From: Histoplasma ohiense
Taxonomy: Eukaryota > Ascomycota > Eurotiomycetes > Onygenales > Ajellomycetaceae
Direction of reading: 5' to 3'
DNA: 64,000 nt
NCBI GenBank assembly: GCA_017607445.1
Contig: JAEVHH010000005.1
Span: 124,001-188,000 of the forward strand
Shown here: piece after piece, positions 1 to 12,487 of the stretch
How positions within the stretch are numbered: position 1 is the stretch's first letter
Layout of the letters: the number at the start of each line of letters is the position of its first letter
Program-made: the position numbers and the translations under genes
Notes under the pieces: model-generated
What the model saw: the letters and a program-made list of their open reading frames with translations, nothing else
Databases searched by the model: none
Told to the model about the DNA's origin: nothing

Positions 1-715
1 CTCTCGACTACAATTCCGTGTCATATATGATATTTTACCAGGTGAATGGAGGGCGATGGATGTTTACCTTCCTCGGACGTGTCGGCTAGGGGACTTTGAG
101 GACACCATGCTCCGTCATCGACTTGTGTTGGACCTGAGGCATCCCACATCACTTTCGTATGAAAATTTACCCGAAAACCTGGGAAACCCTCCGGAGGGAT
201 CACAGTCTGGTGTCGAATCGCGAATCCTTACCAAGAAGCCAGGCTTAGGCAAGAAAGTTTGGGCGTACAAGATAGACGAGGGGGATCAGAGTGATACAGA
301 AAGGAGGACTTTCGAAGGATGGAAAGCACTGTGCGATGAGCAGGACTTCACTGACCTCATGCAAGCTTTGTTGAAAGACGGATCGAAAGAAGCTAAAATG
401 GCAATTGTTTGTCACGTACGGAGAGATACTAGTAACATCCCCGTCCACCCAGAGCAAAGGATAAACTAACCAGCCATTTGGTAGGAAATCACCCTTGAGA
501 CGGCGAAGCGGATGATGGAAAGACAGATTGAAACAGAAGTATATAAAAAGTCGACATTCTATACATGGGATGGAGAATTGGATAACTCCAGTGACATGGG
601 AGAGGCCAACAGTAACATGGCAGTTGACGGATGCATGCCAGTCCCTGATGACTTTGACTGGAGCCAACTGATAGACGAGGAGGTTGCACAATGGGAGGAG
701 GATTCTCCAAACTAG
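1..715 (+). CDS. C-terminal part of an unidentified protein (5' truncated)
   Basis: The frame is open from base 2, before the first ATG at 56, so the gene starts left of the window. The exon runs to 415, then an intron 416–484 (GTACGG donor, CTAAC branch, TAG acceptor), phase 0, then a second exon 485–715 ending TAG. About 215 residues are visible. They are charged and acidic towards the end, with a Trp/Asp-rich tail (FDWSQLIDEEVAQW near the C-terminus). I recognise no domain. An acidic tail of this kind is common in fungal regulators, but no DNA-binding region is visible here, so I assign no function. The open frame continuing in phase across the intron supports a real gene. Confidence 0.7.
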
Positions 716-766
716 GAGTATAATTGTGTGTATTATCTTGACAGCGTAAAATATTCCAGGTAGAAA

Positions 767-1197
767 CTAATCCCTCTTCCCCCGTGAAACCTCTGATGTT
801 CTTGATGGCTTCAAAAATCCCGAGGGAATCTTTAACTTCCGCTGACGGGGCGTGGGCGCCAAATCCATGTGGAGTTGTCGTATGACGTCGTGGGGGTCCC
901 ATGAGGGGAATCCCGTTGAGTTTCTCAGTTTCGAATCCAACCTATTCATGATTGCCAAGTATAAAGCGATATTATATCGAAGCTCATATTCAAAGAAACG
1001 CTCTTGTCATTCTGTTCATGGCTCACCATCACCTGGGTCTTTTGGTCGCGGAGGGAGATCATCATCATCGATACTAAGATTGATATAATCCTCAAGCTTA
1101 AGTCTAATGATATGCCTCGTTCTCGATCCCCCGTATCTACGTATCCCAACCCTCCGAAGATTTCAGGATAATAGGGGGTAGCATTGGTGCTAGGCAT
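767..1197 (-). CDS. Possible small two-exon gene, unresolved
   Basis: Two reverse-strand open segments lie tail-to-tail with the preceding gene. One starts at an ATG at 1197; the other is a 58-residue basic segment ending at 767. A GTGAGC donor near 1026 and a GAATAG acceptor near 940 could join them, but the splice phase leads into a different downstream frame (running on to 489) rather than the one ending at 767. A third frame near 1020–1130 also reads like protein, with an acidic Asp-run tail. The frames cannot be reconciled from sequence alone, so this may be a real small gene, a decayed one or chance. Confidence 0.2.
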
Positions 1198-2056
1198 TCT
1201 AGGGGCAGTTGATGAGAGAGAGATTAAAAATAAGAGAAAACGAGAGGTAGCTGACTAGTAGCCATCCTATCTGAACGGTTATAAGATATTGAAAATAAGA
1301 AGTGTTCGGTTAAAAAATGTCCCGATACTGTCACTACTTCTAAAAAGGAAACTGAAATTTTTTTTCTTTTCGAGATTTTGATGGTTGAACACGGCGTGAA
1401 AGAGGTCTGATTGGTTTATGTGCGAGTACCGATCACATCAACATACACTCAAATACTAGCAATGTTGGACGACTACTGTACTCTGTAAGTTATGGTTATT
1501 TGGCGATGCGCTAATCGCAACAGGAAACCTAAACCTAAGGGATGGTAAGATATAAGCTCTCGACTAGCAGGTTATATATATAATGGCGAATTCTCGTTGT
1601 CACTTTGGGCAAAAAAAAGCTTGATCTCCACCAGCGCCATGCTACCACAAACATTTATATCGTAGATTTTTAACTACCTTTTTGCGACAAAGTCTCGTTT
1701 ATTAAAGGAGTGGCAATTCGGTAGTAGAGCTTTGTACTCCGTAGAATCGCCTGCAGTCAACATACAGGACATTATCAGCCAAGTTCTGCCTCCTCACACC
1801 GCTTCTATCCCGCTCAAACTCCAATGGTCTCCGCCCCGCCACCAGCTCCCGCTCTTCCCGCTTTCCGCCTCCCGGTTCCCGCTGCGCCTCCATAGTATGT
1901 ATTCATGTATTCATTGCCGTCACTGCCCTATGGCTTTATACATGTGGTAACCCCTTGTGTTGTCCGGGGTTAAAGACAACATAATTTCTCCACGTTGACA
2001 CTATTACAACAAGCTCCGCGAGCGAGTCAACCTCGTGCGCCGCCTACCTGTGGGCC
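1198..2056. other. Intergenic, upstream of the kinase gene
   Basis: No supported gene. The stretch is AT-rich with a short T run near 1360 and carries one TACTCCGTA motif at 1735–1743. The frame of the downstream kinase is open from 1985 but has no ATG before 2057, so 1985–2056 is probably leader or part of an unseen upstream exon. Confidence 0.5.
1735..1743 (+). repeat. TACTCCGTA 9-mer, copy 1 of 7
   Basis: Recurrent intergenic 9-mer. Other exact copies: 15879–15887 (reverse), 15965–15973, 25336–25344, 52437–52445, 52656–52664 and 54374–54382. Confidence 0.9.
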
Positions 2057-4223
2057 ATGCACCGTCTTCCGTTACAGAAGCCCGCAGTACGGCCATCCCC
2101 TCCTCAAAACGATCTCAACGCCGGTGCCCAGTTCCTGGTCACTCCAGATTCCGATCCTCACCAGCCGCCATCCTTCCACTCCGCAACCCAAGGCCACCTT
2201 GCTCTGGGATCAGAGAACGTAGATGCAAGCCTTTCTAGGGACAGCTATTCTGACGGCGGAAATAACTACGTGCTTTCGAAACCTGCTCCAAATAATAAAT
2301 CACTTCCGTCTCAAGCAACACAGTCAATCTCAATACCACGAACTCCTTCGCTTCAAATATACACTGATCTGCCATCGATCCATACGACTGCACCACTCTC
2401 GAATGGCCCCTGCGAGGCCGACACACCCATCCGCGCCAGCTCATCGTCTAGTAGCCTCCCCCGCCGCACGCCAAGTATTCGGACTGCGCTCGCGGCGGCT
2501 CACTCATGTGCTGGGTCGATATCCCCGAACTCGGCTTTCTCTTCGCCACAGTTGACGGCCCTGGTCGATATTACCCCACTGCCTTCTCCCACCTTTCTGA
2601 GGTCCTCGTCCTGGAAATCTGCAACTAGTAAATCGCCATCCAGGACGCCCTCTCCCTCGCCAATAAGTGGGTCTACGTTTAGCATCCGTGGAATAGGATT
2701 ATCGGAACGACCCAGGTCGTCATCCGACCGACAGCAGGCTCAACCCAACAGCGAATTTCAGCTTCCGGAACCGGAAGAAGCCCCTGAGGCTATACGACAA
2801 AATATGCACACTCGAAATCGGAGCCTAAGTGACTATAGGCCTGATACACTTCATGTTCCTCCGTCTCACAAGGCTGCTCCGTCCAGAGCTCTGCTCCATA
2901 ACCACACGACAGCACTTGCTCAAGATATGGCGACCCGCAACAATATGCATCGTGAGGATTATTTAGCTGTCCAACGTGGGATATCGTCCCCTTCCCCTAC
3001 ACGTCTTCCAACTCTTCCACGAATTGCGCCAAATTGCCAAGGTAGCAGTGATACAGATCATATACCAATACTGGTTTCACCCGTGCCTCAAACCCCAATA
3101 TACGACGTTATATCGATTAGAACACAACAACCCCGTAGGTACCGGATGCTCCGCAAACTAGGTCAAGGAACATTTAGCAAGGTTGTTCTAGCTATGAGAG
3201 ACGATCTTGGCGGAAATATTAGCTCTACCTCGGGTGGCAGCAAGTTACTGTCCTCACGGCTAGTTGCTATAAAGGTGGTCGAGTACGGCCCGGCCGGAGG
3301 AGCAAACAAAGAAAGAGTTGAAACCTCCTTAAGTCGAGAAGTCGAGATTCTCAAAACCCTGAATCATCCCTCCCTTGTCCAGTTGAAAGCATTTGGCGGC
3401 GATAACAAACGAGCTTTGTTAGTTTTAGACTACTGCCCTGGTGGTGACTTATTCGAGTTCGCAAGTCGGGCAGTAAACCCATTATCCCAACATATCATCC
3501 GCAGAATATTTGCGGAGTTGGTAGCTGCCGTGCAATACTTACATGCACATTTCATTGTGCATCGGGATATTAAACTTGAAAGTACAGCAGCCCGCTGGAT
3601 TTTCTCTCAAAACTACACCGTCTTTCTTTCTCCCCTGTTTCAATTTCTCAGCTCGTGCTAACTCTCCCGTAATAGATGTGCTCATAAACATCCCTGCGTC
3701 CGTGATACAAGATGTGTCTGACTGGCGAACGTATCCCCGCGCCCTCATCACTCTTAGTGATCTCGGGCTATCAAAACGTATCCCTGAACCCCCAACAAGC
3801 CCTTTGCTGCATACAAGATGTGGTAGTGAAGACTACGCAGCTCCGGAGATCCTCATGGGGCAACCATATGATGGTCGGTCGACCGATGCTTGGGCAATGG
3901 GAGTCCTTCTGTACGCGATTATGGAAAATCGACTTCCTTTTGACCCCTTGCCGGGAGCTAGAGGCGACCCTGCCAAGCTTCGCGCGCGAACCCCACATCG
4001 GATAGCTCGCTGCGAGTGGTCCTGGTACCGGTTTTCCAATGGAGAGGGCGATTGGGACCCAGTTAAGGGAGAGCGGTGGGAAGGTGCCAGAGCATGCGTT
4101 GAAGGTCTACTTCGGAGAAGCACCAAACGGATGGGCCTATATGAGATCGCACAAATGCCGTGGGTACACGAAGCTATCGATGATCGAGAAGGTCTGAAAA
4201 GGGGGGATATTGAAGTCCCTTAG
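2057..4223 (+). CDS. Serine/threonine protein kinase with long disordered N-terminus
   Basis: Exons 2057–3581 and 3676–4223 encode 690 residues. The intron 3582–3675 has a GTACAG donor, GCTAAC branch and AATAG acceptor; splicing exactly restores HRDIKLEN (residues 502–509). Residues 1–355 are Ser/Pro-rich and probably disordered. The kinase domain shows the Gly loop LGQGTFSKV near 365, VAIKVV with the ATP-binding Lys near 405, HRDIKLEN, DLGLSK in place of the usual DFG, and GSEDYAAPEIL as the activation-segment end. The domain order fits the CAMK/Snf1-like group; yeast Prr1-type kinases are a possible relative, which is inference. All catalytic residues are present except the unusual Leu in DLG, which is tolerated in several active kinases. 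The first in-frame ATG after a stop was taken as start; an upstream coding exon is possible. Confidence 0.9.
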
Positions 4224-6303
4224 CCAGCTAGGTATTTTTATATATCATTACTACACGTCTCCTTTTCGCTAACCTACCTCTTTCCTCCTTCAACTTTTGT
4301 TCTTCCGTCTTCTTTCTCGTTCCGCCCCAGTGTCTTCTCATCATTTTCTCGGTTCCTTTTTTGCATTCTCTATTTTTCTCCCCTAGTCCTCCTCTTCGAT
4401 TGTTGCCATGGCGACGTTGAATGCTACATATAATTCCAGCCACCAACTTCGATCCTTTCGGCTTGACCTTGCTGTTCCCCCAGCGATTCAGGGGGGCACA
4501 CAATAAAGGAAAAACTCTTTTTTCCTGCGACGGCATTCCCCTCCCACAGCCTTACCCTCTTATGCTTTTGTTTTGCATGAGGATGAATGGTGGTAATTTC
4601 CTGTCTCCCTTTCCCTTCTCTTTGCACTCTGTTTTTAAAATCTACATTTTTTGAATTTGCACACCTCTTCGTTTCACAACTCTATATATAATAGAAGGAT
4701 TACGCATAATGTACATATACATACCTATATACATAAAGTCCAATAGAATAACCAGATATAAGGATGCAAGAAAACAATTGAGTAATTGCGGTCCGTACTA
4801 GTACCCGTCATGAGGGCTCCCAAGGAATGCCAAGCAAAATCCGATAAAGGCCTAGAAAAAGGTTAGTTCACAGCTTGCGGTCTTAGGTATTTGAGAGCAA
4901 AGTGCCTTGCCTCTCTTCGATATACTCGATCAACAAATACCCTGCCGCAGTCAATCTATAACATCATGATTCTGCGGGTAGCTTGAGGCCTAATAACCCC
5001 CCCAGGCTTAAAAAGGATTATGAAAACTAAAAATGTCATAGAACTATAAATGTCATAAGGGTAGTGACATTATGAGGAAAAGTGTGGTCTTCCTCGCGCT
5101 TAAAAAGCATTTCAGGAATCAAAAATTCACCAGGACCTATTATAAAAATGTTCAAGAATTGACGGCATCCTTATAAACAGTGTGATATTCCACAAGCTTG
5201 ACCTTTTCCCCAAGGCAAAAAATGTATTTTTAAGGAATTCTAATTGATGCACTATGAGCTAGTAGCTTTCAATTCTGTTGAAAACAAGTGATGGTAGAAG
5301 TCTTTGTTCTTATTGTTATTATTCTGTATCGAGAAGTGTATCTCAAAAGGGGATCCCACCAATCCTCTCACGTCCATTTCTCCCCTATTTCTGGCTGCTT
5401 CTTTGGCTCAAGCAAGAGCCAAGGAAAGACGATCAACCGGCTGAATTTTGAAGTTTGAGGACAGATAGCTGGCCCAACGGAATCTAGTACTCGATGGTGT
5501 GCGATTTCTGAATGGGGCGAGGCTGGTAGAGTTAGGAAGCAATGTTAAGCCTGGATATGGTTGTTGTTCAACGCGAATGAGGTAGCCCGTGTAATCCTCC
5601 AATTTACTCAGGAAGACTCTTGGAGAACAGCAATAAGGGATGTAGAGTTGAGATCACTACTAGTAGTTACTACCCTTTTGCGCAAACATGGATTTCAACA
5701 GCAGTCTTTCGAACTGCCTATCTCGAAGGGAAGAAGGTTTGATGAAGGTTTGATGATGGAGTCATTCGAAAGCTGTTCCGTTTAGGCTAGTGGTACTTCG
5801 GCTACCCTATCACGTGCCCCCAACCATATTGTGTTGCTCTCGCTTAGATAAGTTAACAATGATGACAACAACGTTATCCTCCTGCAGTAAACCCTGGCCT
5901 CGGACACTAAACCTACCTGTAGCTGCATCTGCGTGGGGTCTTTCAAGATCATCTCAACTTTATCTCTTTTTCTTTTTCCTTGAGGTTAAAGCCCGTTTCA
6001 TCATCTGGCATTTATACCAACTTGTTGCCAGGCAGGTTTTGTGAGACGTAAACAGCTCCGACAAAACGGACACCCTTACTCCTCCCTTGTCCCTAGATTA
6101 ATACACAGCGTCTGACAGCATGCTGCTCTCCTGGACTTTAACTCGCCTCACGTTCTTTTTCTTTGATCAAGGAGCACGTTCTTGCACATATTTATATAGG
6201 CCCGCCCCTTAACTCATCGTCTTCGGGACCCACAACAGTTTGCATTATTATTTTCCCTCAACTCTTCCAATTTTCTTAACCTTGAGGTGTAGCCCCAGTT
6301 CTA
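4224..6303. other. Intergenic, about 2 kb
   Basis: No gene supported. 4250–4640 is a pyrimidine-rich tract just after the kinase stop, probably 3' UTR; its complement yields a spurious Lys/Arg-rich ORF. 4680–5400 is AT-rich with short repeats of ATGTCATA. 6150–6300 is the likely promoter and leader of the trypsin-fold gene. Confidence 0.5.
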
Positions 6304-8273
6304 ATGGTAGAACGCCCCATTCCATGGGATGATGACCCCTGGGAGGAAGCTTATGCGAGTCCTGAATCATCAGGATCAGCCACGTCAAGTTTATCTGCGG
6401 GGAAAAGGTCTCGAAGAAATCGAGGGTCTTCAGAAGACTCCGATGATTCTATCACCGTACGGGTCCAAAGCTTTCGCGCTGGTGTTCCCTCACTCGTTCA
6501 GTTAGGAACAAAGTGGGAGCCAGTACCGCTCTCCTCCCCACTAAGGCAAGAATGGGATACGATTTTGAAGCTGCGAGTACTGGAAATTCTTGAAGAGTAC
6601 CAGATCGACCTGCAAGGCTCCCATTTCATCTATTATCTAACCGAAAATTCTACGGAAATGACATCACAGCCAAATATCACAACGCTCATAAGAGCAACCG
6701 CAAAGGAGTCCGAACAGGAATGGATCCCTGTCGTGGAAGCTCTCAGGAAATACTACCTCAGTGCTAATAGGCCAGAGATAAATATTGAGTTACGTGATGA
6801 GAGAGCTGGTGAAAGAACGGAGTGTTACCCTGTTGAATCATCCGAAGCTGTCGTTCCAATCTGGAATAATAGCGTTGAACGTCAGATGATTCTGAAGTTA
6901 CGAGGGAGGGACTGGCTAACCCTGTCATTATTTCGGCGAGGTAAACCGTCTGGTCCCAAACCGCTAGTAGTCGTCTTGACAGTGTCGAAAGCTTCTACGC
7001 ACGACTGGGTCAGTATCCGTGAAGAGCTTGTGCAGATATTGGATTTTTATCACCTCAAATATGTTGGTGTTGAGATACTTCGAGGGGGAATAGTATTCGG
7101 GAACGCCGATGATGATGATGATAGAATGCTCCTCACGGATGACGCGTTCACAAAGGGGATGTCAATGGGTCGCAGTATCGGACCAAGGGGTTCGCGAAAT
7201 CACGCGTCCACATTTGGGGGCTTTATCAGACTCCAAAATCTAAAGGGAAGTTGGCACACTTTTGGTCTTACATGTTTCCATTCGGTCGCTCCGGACGGCT
7301 GCGGCCACCCGTCCTTGAGGACTTGGCAGCGCGATGGGATCACCGTTGATGATAAGACCAATAACTTAGAGATGGATTCACCGAGTATGGGGGATGCGGA
7401 AGAGACGGCAAGAGAATGGAGAAAAACCATAGACGCCAGACGAGATAGTACGTTTCAAGAGATTGAACGGCGACTAAATGACCAAAACGACTTCGTCACT
7501 CCTAGAGAAAAGGCGGAATTTATGGTGAAGAAACGGTATATTGATACTGGACTTCAAATAATTAAAAAAATCGAAACTCATTTTGGCCAAGATGAGGCGC
7601 GCCTTGGGAAGGTATATGCCGCGTCTGGCTATCGACAGAGCAATTCCAGGGCTGTTGATTGGGCGTTAATTGAGGTCGATGAGTCAAGAATCACTAGTAA
7701 TAAGGTGAGCCCCCTCCCTCCACTCTTCTAATACTGCTACTATTTTCCGCTTTTAAAGGTGATAAATTGAATGGTATATGCCATAAATGAGGATGTTGAA
7801 TATCTAATGGTTAACACGGATGGAATATATAGCTCCCCAAAGTAGGGGCCGATCTTCCCCCGAAGTATGTTATATCCTTCCTCCCAATGGCCGAAAATGT
7901 GCCAGGAGGTGCCTCGATTGAACCGGACATGAAAGTTTTTAAAATCGGACGCTCGACTGGGTTTACTGCCGGAAGACTTGGGGGGATTGAGGGCTCAAGC
8001 TTGCATTCTTGGGTACAGGACGAAACGGGGGCTTGGGTGGAAGAAGTTGAATCAAAGACCTATACTATCTTTAACAACAAAAAATTCAATGATACCTTTG
8101 GAAGACGGGGGGATTCTGGTTCCTTTGTGCTGGATTCGGATGGGAACTTTGCTGGGTTGTACTTTGGCGGTACCACGGAATTGCGCGGGGTGGAATTTTT
8201 CACAAGCGCAGATGATCTGATCACGGACATCAAGAGGGTTACTGAAGCGAAGGATGTTCGGTTTGATGTCTAG
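6304..8273 (+). CDS. Trypsin-fold (S1-like) serine protease domain protein, probably intracellular
   Basis: Exons 6304–7704 and 7833–8273 encode 613 residues. The intron (GTGAGC donor, CTAATGGTTAAC branch region, ATATAG acceptor) joins in phase 0. The N-terminal half is acidic and unrecognised, with an Asp run near residue 270. The C-terminal half carries what looks like a chymotrypsin-type triad in correct order: His326 in LTCFHSV, Asp452 in AVDWALIEVD and Ser562 in RRGDSGSFVLD. There is no signal peptide; the protein begins with charged and Trp-rich residues, so it is unlikely to be a secreted trypsin. The Asp lies just before the intron and the Ser well after it. Ssy5-type or HtrA-like proteins, or a fungal trypsin-like domain used in signalling, are alternatives. 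Substrate unknown. Confidence 0.82.
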
Positions 8274-8430
8274 AGATGACCTACAGTTCCAGGCCATAAA
8301 TATAGTTGTGGCAGAAATGTAGTTGGGTGTGCCGATCCTGATGGCAGAAGGACAGTACCTAGTATTTAAGCAAGCGCCTTCCCACATAGGTACCACCCAG
8401 CACCCTCATATAGTTAGAATTTTATAGTTA
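8274..8430. other. 3' flank of the trypsin-fold gene
   Basis: Short AT-rich non-coding stretch following the stop codon; no specific signal identified. Confidence 0.4.
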
Positions 8431-9315
8431 TGTTCTGACAATATGAATAATATGAAATATATTTAATAAAAGCTTCTTACAACTTTTTCCTCTCCATTCC
8501 TCTATATGCTTAAAAATTAGGTATACGCAGCGTATATGCTTTAGTGAAGATGTGCAATCAGTCATAGGCTTACCATCACCGCAGTCGCGCAAATGGTGGC
8601 ATTTACCATGCGGGCTCTGGCCTCGCCGCAGAAATGACACGACGCAGCAGGAAAGCTTGGGGTGTGGCCCGTAGAGTATTCGCGCATTCCGTCCACCAAA
8701 CGGCTGCAGAGCCTGAAGCTGTGGAAAGGCGGTTATGGGAGGAGAACAGTAGGATAATGCCATGGTATACCACCATGCCAATTCCATGACCGGCATATCA
8801 TGATGCTTTCTGGCAATGTCCTTCGGAATGTTTGTCTCTTCCTCCGCGAGTACAGCCATAATTCTTCCCGAAGTGGATTGTATTCCTCCAGCAGCTTCTC
8901 ATCAATGCCCTTGTTTGTCAACCAGTATGGAGGGTTGACCTTCTCGATTAGCGGGAATCGTGCCCACTCCAGGTCCACAAGACATTGCCGGCAAAATATT
9001 GGAAAACATAGTCCTCATAGATGTCCCAAAGATGCCATAGATGCCATTTGATCTTTGTTATTTACGAGCTGCTGACCTTTATGCCATGTCGCGATTGGCC
9101 AGGTAGCCAGTCCACCACGCCAAGACCCTCACCACAAAGCCTTGAGTCTTAATTTTACGCCGGCTTGAGCTTAAATCGTCACCTTCTTCACTCTTTTCCG
9201 CATCACCCACCGCCACAACGTCTGCATACTCGTCATTTAATCCACATATCGTACGCAGAGGCCGCTGAGTCCTGAGATCGATTGACCTGAACGTTACCAA
9301 GTTGTGGTGCGCCAA
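8431..9315 (-). pseudogene. Decayed or unresolved coding stretch
   Basis: Several reverse-strand pieces read like protein but in different frames. 9315–9079 is an acidic piece with no ATG start. About 9050–8985 (HLWDIYEDYVFQYFAGNV) and 8978–8860 (VDLEWARFPLIEKVNPPYW) are adjacent pieces that would join if one base were inserted near 8980. The frame then shifts again near 8860 into a segment running to about 8600. A GTATAC donor and CCACAG acceptor near 8770–8720 could bypass one stop, but no single splice pattern repairs everything. I recognise no family. A pseudogene with at least two frameshifts is the simplest reading; sequencing error or unusual splicing remain possible. It sits divergently to ILV3. 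Confidence 0.3.
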
Positions 9316-9388
9316 TTGGCCGGCAATCTGGCTAAAACTTGACTTACGCTAGGTTCGACCCAATTTTTCAAATATATTAGTACCGACA

Positions 9389-11494
9389 ATGCTCCGATTA
9401 CAAGCACCGGGCCGGATGCCCAACTACTTCAAAGCATTGCTCTTCCCATTATCCTGGTAAGTTTTCTTTTCAGGGTATTCTATTCCCGCTAACCGCTGAA
9501 GTTTCGAATTCTGCCATCTCTAACCCCAACACTCTTAATCAGTCGAGCTTTCTCCGCAACTCCATACCCATATTCATCTTCGTCCTCACAGGAGAAGAAG
9601 CTCAACAGTGTTTCCCAACATGTAACGCAACCCATTTCCCAAGGTGCCTCACAGGCCATGCTTTACGCTACGGGCCTAATGCCGGAGGATATGTCGAAAG
9701 CTCAAGTTGGCATCTCTAGCGTCTGGTACAACGGAAACCCCTGCAATATGCATCTCCTCGATCTCAGCAACCGTGTGCGCGAAGGTGTGCAAAAGGCGGG
9801 ACTTATAGGTTACCAGTTCAACACTGTTGGCGTCAGTGACGCTATCAGCATGGGCACGTCAGGTATGCGGTACAGTTTGCAGAGTCGGGATCTCATTGCG
9901 GACTCGATTGAGACAGTCATGGGTGGTCAATGGTATGATGCTAACATCAGCATCCCCGGGTGTGACAAGAATATGCCTGGCGTGGTTATGGCAATGGGAA
10001 GAGTAAACCGGCCAAGTTTGATGGTTTATGGCGGAACAATTAAGCCCGGGTGCGCGGTAACCCAAAACAACGCCGATATCGACATCGTGTCTGCGTTCCA
10101 GGCTTACGGCCAATTCATAACTGGTGAGATCACTGAGGCTCAGCGATACGACATCATCCGACATGCTTGCCCTGGCGGTGGTGCTTGTGGGGGGATGTAC
10201 ACTGCAAACACCATGGCGTCGGCGATCGAAGTTATGGGAATGACGCTACCGGGATCTTCATCGAACCCTGCAGAATCCAAAGCCAAGGATCTAGAATGCC
10301 TGGCGGCTGGGGGGGCAATTAAAACCCTTCTCAAGGAGGATATCCGGCCCTCTGACATCTTGACGCGCCAGGCCTTTGAAAATGCAATGGTTCTTGTCAA
10401 CATTACCGGCGGCTCCACCAACGCAGTGCTCCATCTGATCGCTATCGCTGACTCTGTCGGAATTAAACTCACAATTGACGATTTCCAGTCAGTCAGTGAC
10501 CGCATCCCCTTCCTCGCAGATCTCAAGCCTTCCGGTAAATATGTTATGGCCGATCTTCATACAATTGGTGGTACTCCCTCATTACTCAAGTTTCTCTTGA
10601 AGGAGGGTCTCATCGACGGCTCTGGAATTACCGTGACTGGTCAAACCCTGGCCAAGAACCTCGAGAAGGTTCCTGACTTCCCTTCAGATCAGAAAATCAT
10701 TCGACCCCTCAACAACCCCATCAAGAAAACTGGGCACATCCAGATCCTCCGCGGAAGCTTGGCCCCTGAAGGCAGCGTCGGCAAAATTACAGGAAAGGAG
10801 GGTACCAAGTTCACTGGCAAGGCGAAGGTCTACGATCATGAAGACGATTTTATTACCGCATTAGAACAGAATGAGATTTCGAAGGACGAGAAGACAGTCG
10901 TGGTAATTCGTTACACTGGGCCCAAGGGTGGTCCGGGAATGCCTGGTGCGTTCATGCATCCAACTCCTCCGAAACAGGAACAAATTTTATATCACATCCA
11001 GCGCTAATCCTTTTGCCCTTCCCCTACAGAAATGCTCAAACCTTCCTCTGCCCTTATGGGCGCGGGGCTAGGTTCATCCGTCGCCTTGATCACAGACGGC
11101 CGTTTCAGTGGCGGCTCTCATGGCTTCCTGATCGGCCACATCGTTCCCGAAGCCGCAGTCGGGGGCCCTATTGCGCTCGTCCACGATGGCGATGTCATCA
11201 CCATTGACGCCGAAAAACGGTTGCTCGACCTTGACGTCTCCGAACACATCCTAGCTCAGCGTAGGAAGGAATGGGCTGATAGGGAGAGTAAAGGACTAAA
11301 TCCCGTTACGGGAATGAAAATGAGAGGGACGCTTGGAAAATATGCTAGGTGCGTATTTGATGTTTACTTTTTTATGTCTTTCATCTCGTTGTATTCGTCG
11401 TTTATATATAAGAGGAATTACCGCTGCTAATAGCACAACGCCATACAGATCTGTCAAGGACGCAAGTCACGGATGCATCACCGACGCATTATAG
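9389..11494 (+). CDS. ILV3: Dihydroxy-acid dehydratase, mitochondrial
   Basis: Four exons, 9389–9456, 9543–10945, 11030–11348 and 11449–11494, encode 611 residues (1836 bases, in frame). The enzyme dehydrates 2,3-dihydroxy-acids to 2-keto acids in valine, isoleucine and leucine synthesis. The first ~45 residues are Arg/Ser-rich without acidic residues, as in a mitochondrial presequence. Family landmarks are [40 protein letters not shown] and the C-terminal [14 protein letters not shown], the last created by splicing across 10945/11030. The Cys residues of the first three Cys motifs are those that carry the iron-sulfur cluster in this family. The last exon supplies only [14 protein letters not shown]. 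Length matches fungal Ilv3. Confidence 0.97.
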
Positions 11495-12487
11495 AAACCT
11501 CCTTTCCACTGCATCACTGCATTTCTTATTTTTATTTTATATTATTTTATTTAATTATTTTTAGACTCGTCCTTGACAATATCCCAGGTATCTATTTATT
11601 CACTGGATATCGATGCCGGAATTTTCTGTACTTCTAAGTGCAAACCGGGGGCAGTTATTAGAAATCACTAGCTGTTGGGTTATTTTATCCTGAAGCTAAC
11701 TTAAAAACATGCGAGGGGATAGATTCCAAAAATTGTTGACTGTCAATACGTATCATGAAGAGCGTCCCTCTGAACTTTTCGCGCTGGATATGGTATATTC
11801 TCTTGGACTCGCCCGGAGTACATCACATCACATCTAAACGCCATTCCAACGAACTTGTATATACATGTATCTATAAACGGGGCTCTAAAGAGAAATGCTT
11901 TGCGCATGAGAAATCAACGCTTTCGGGAAACAATCATATCTGCCTGTCTTAGTTGGGCCTCGAGAAAGCCTAGTACTCAACCCATGCAGCCAAAAGGCTT
12001 CTAGGTAGGAGGCGACATAAAACAAGATGTGCAAGAAAATATTAGGTAAAGAGATAAATTAGGAGAAGAATGGCGAGACGCCCTTCTCTGCTTTCACTTC
12101 AGGCTGTATTAAGCTGTCAAGTGTTGCAGGGAATATTACCATTCCGGCGTATTTGTGCGCGTGAACAATGGGGTATAAAGGGATATGCACCAAGAGACAG
12201 ATGGCAATCAAATGAATGAATTCTTAAAGTATACATGAGGGCAGAAGAAAAAAAAAAACCCATGGTTAAAAAGAGGCAAGTCGCGCCCAATGAAAGAAAC
12301 AGGGCGGGATATGAAGAGAATGAAGAAAAATACCAAAATAAATAAAATAAAATAAAAAATAAAATAAAAGGACAAGGTAAAGGGATGCTGTGAGACCGAT
12401 CTATTATAGTGGTATATTCCCCCGAAGACTCCAAATAATGACCCCAATCCCAGTCCAAAATGAATTTACTCCCCTCAAGAGGCGTAC
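11495..12487. other. Convergent intergenic region between ILV3 and the lipase gene
   Basis: Holds both 3' flanks. 11520–11565 and 12335–12370 are AT-rich tracts with T/A runs typical of fungal 3' UTRs. No further gene is supported. Confidence 0.5.

Noticed and set aside
4228..4536. 102-codon reverse ORF rich in Lys/Arg/Glu
   Set aside because: It is the complement of a pyrimidine-rich 3' UTR-like tract; low complexity, no domain.
10140..10526. 128-codon reverse ORF
   Set aside because: Antisense to ILV3 exon 2.
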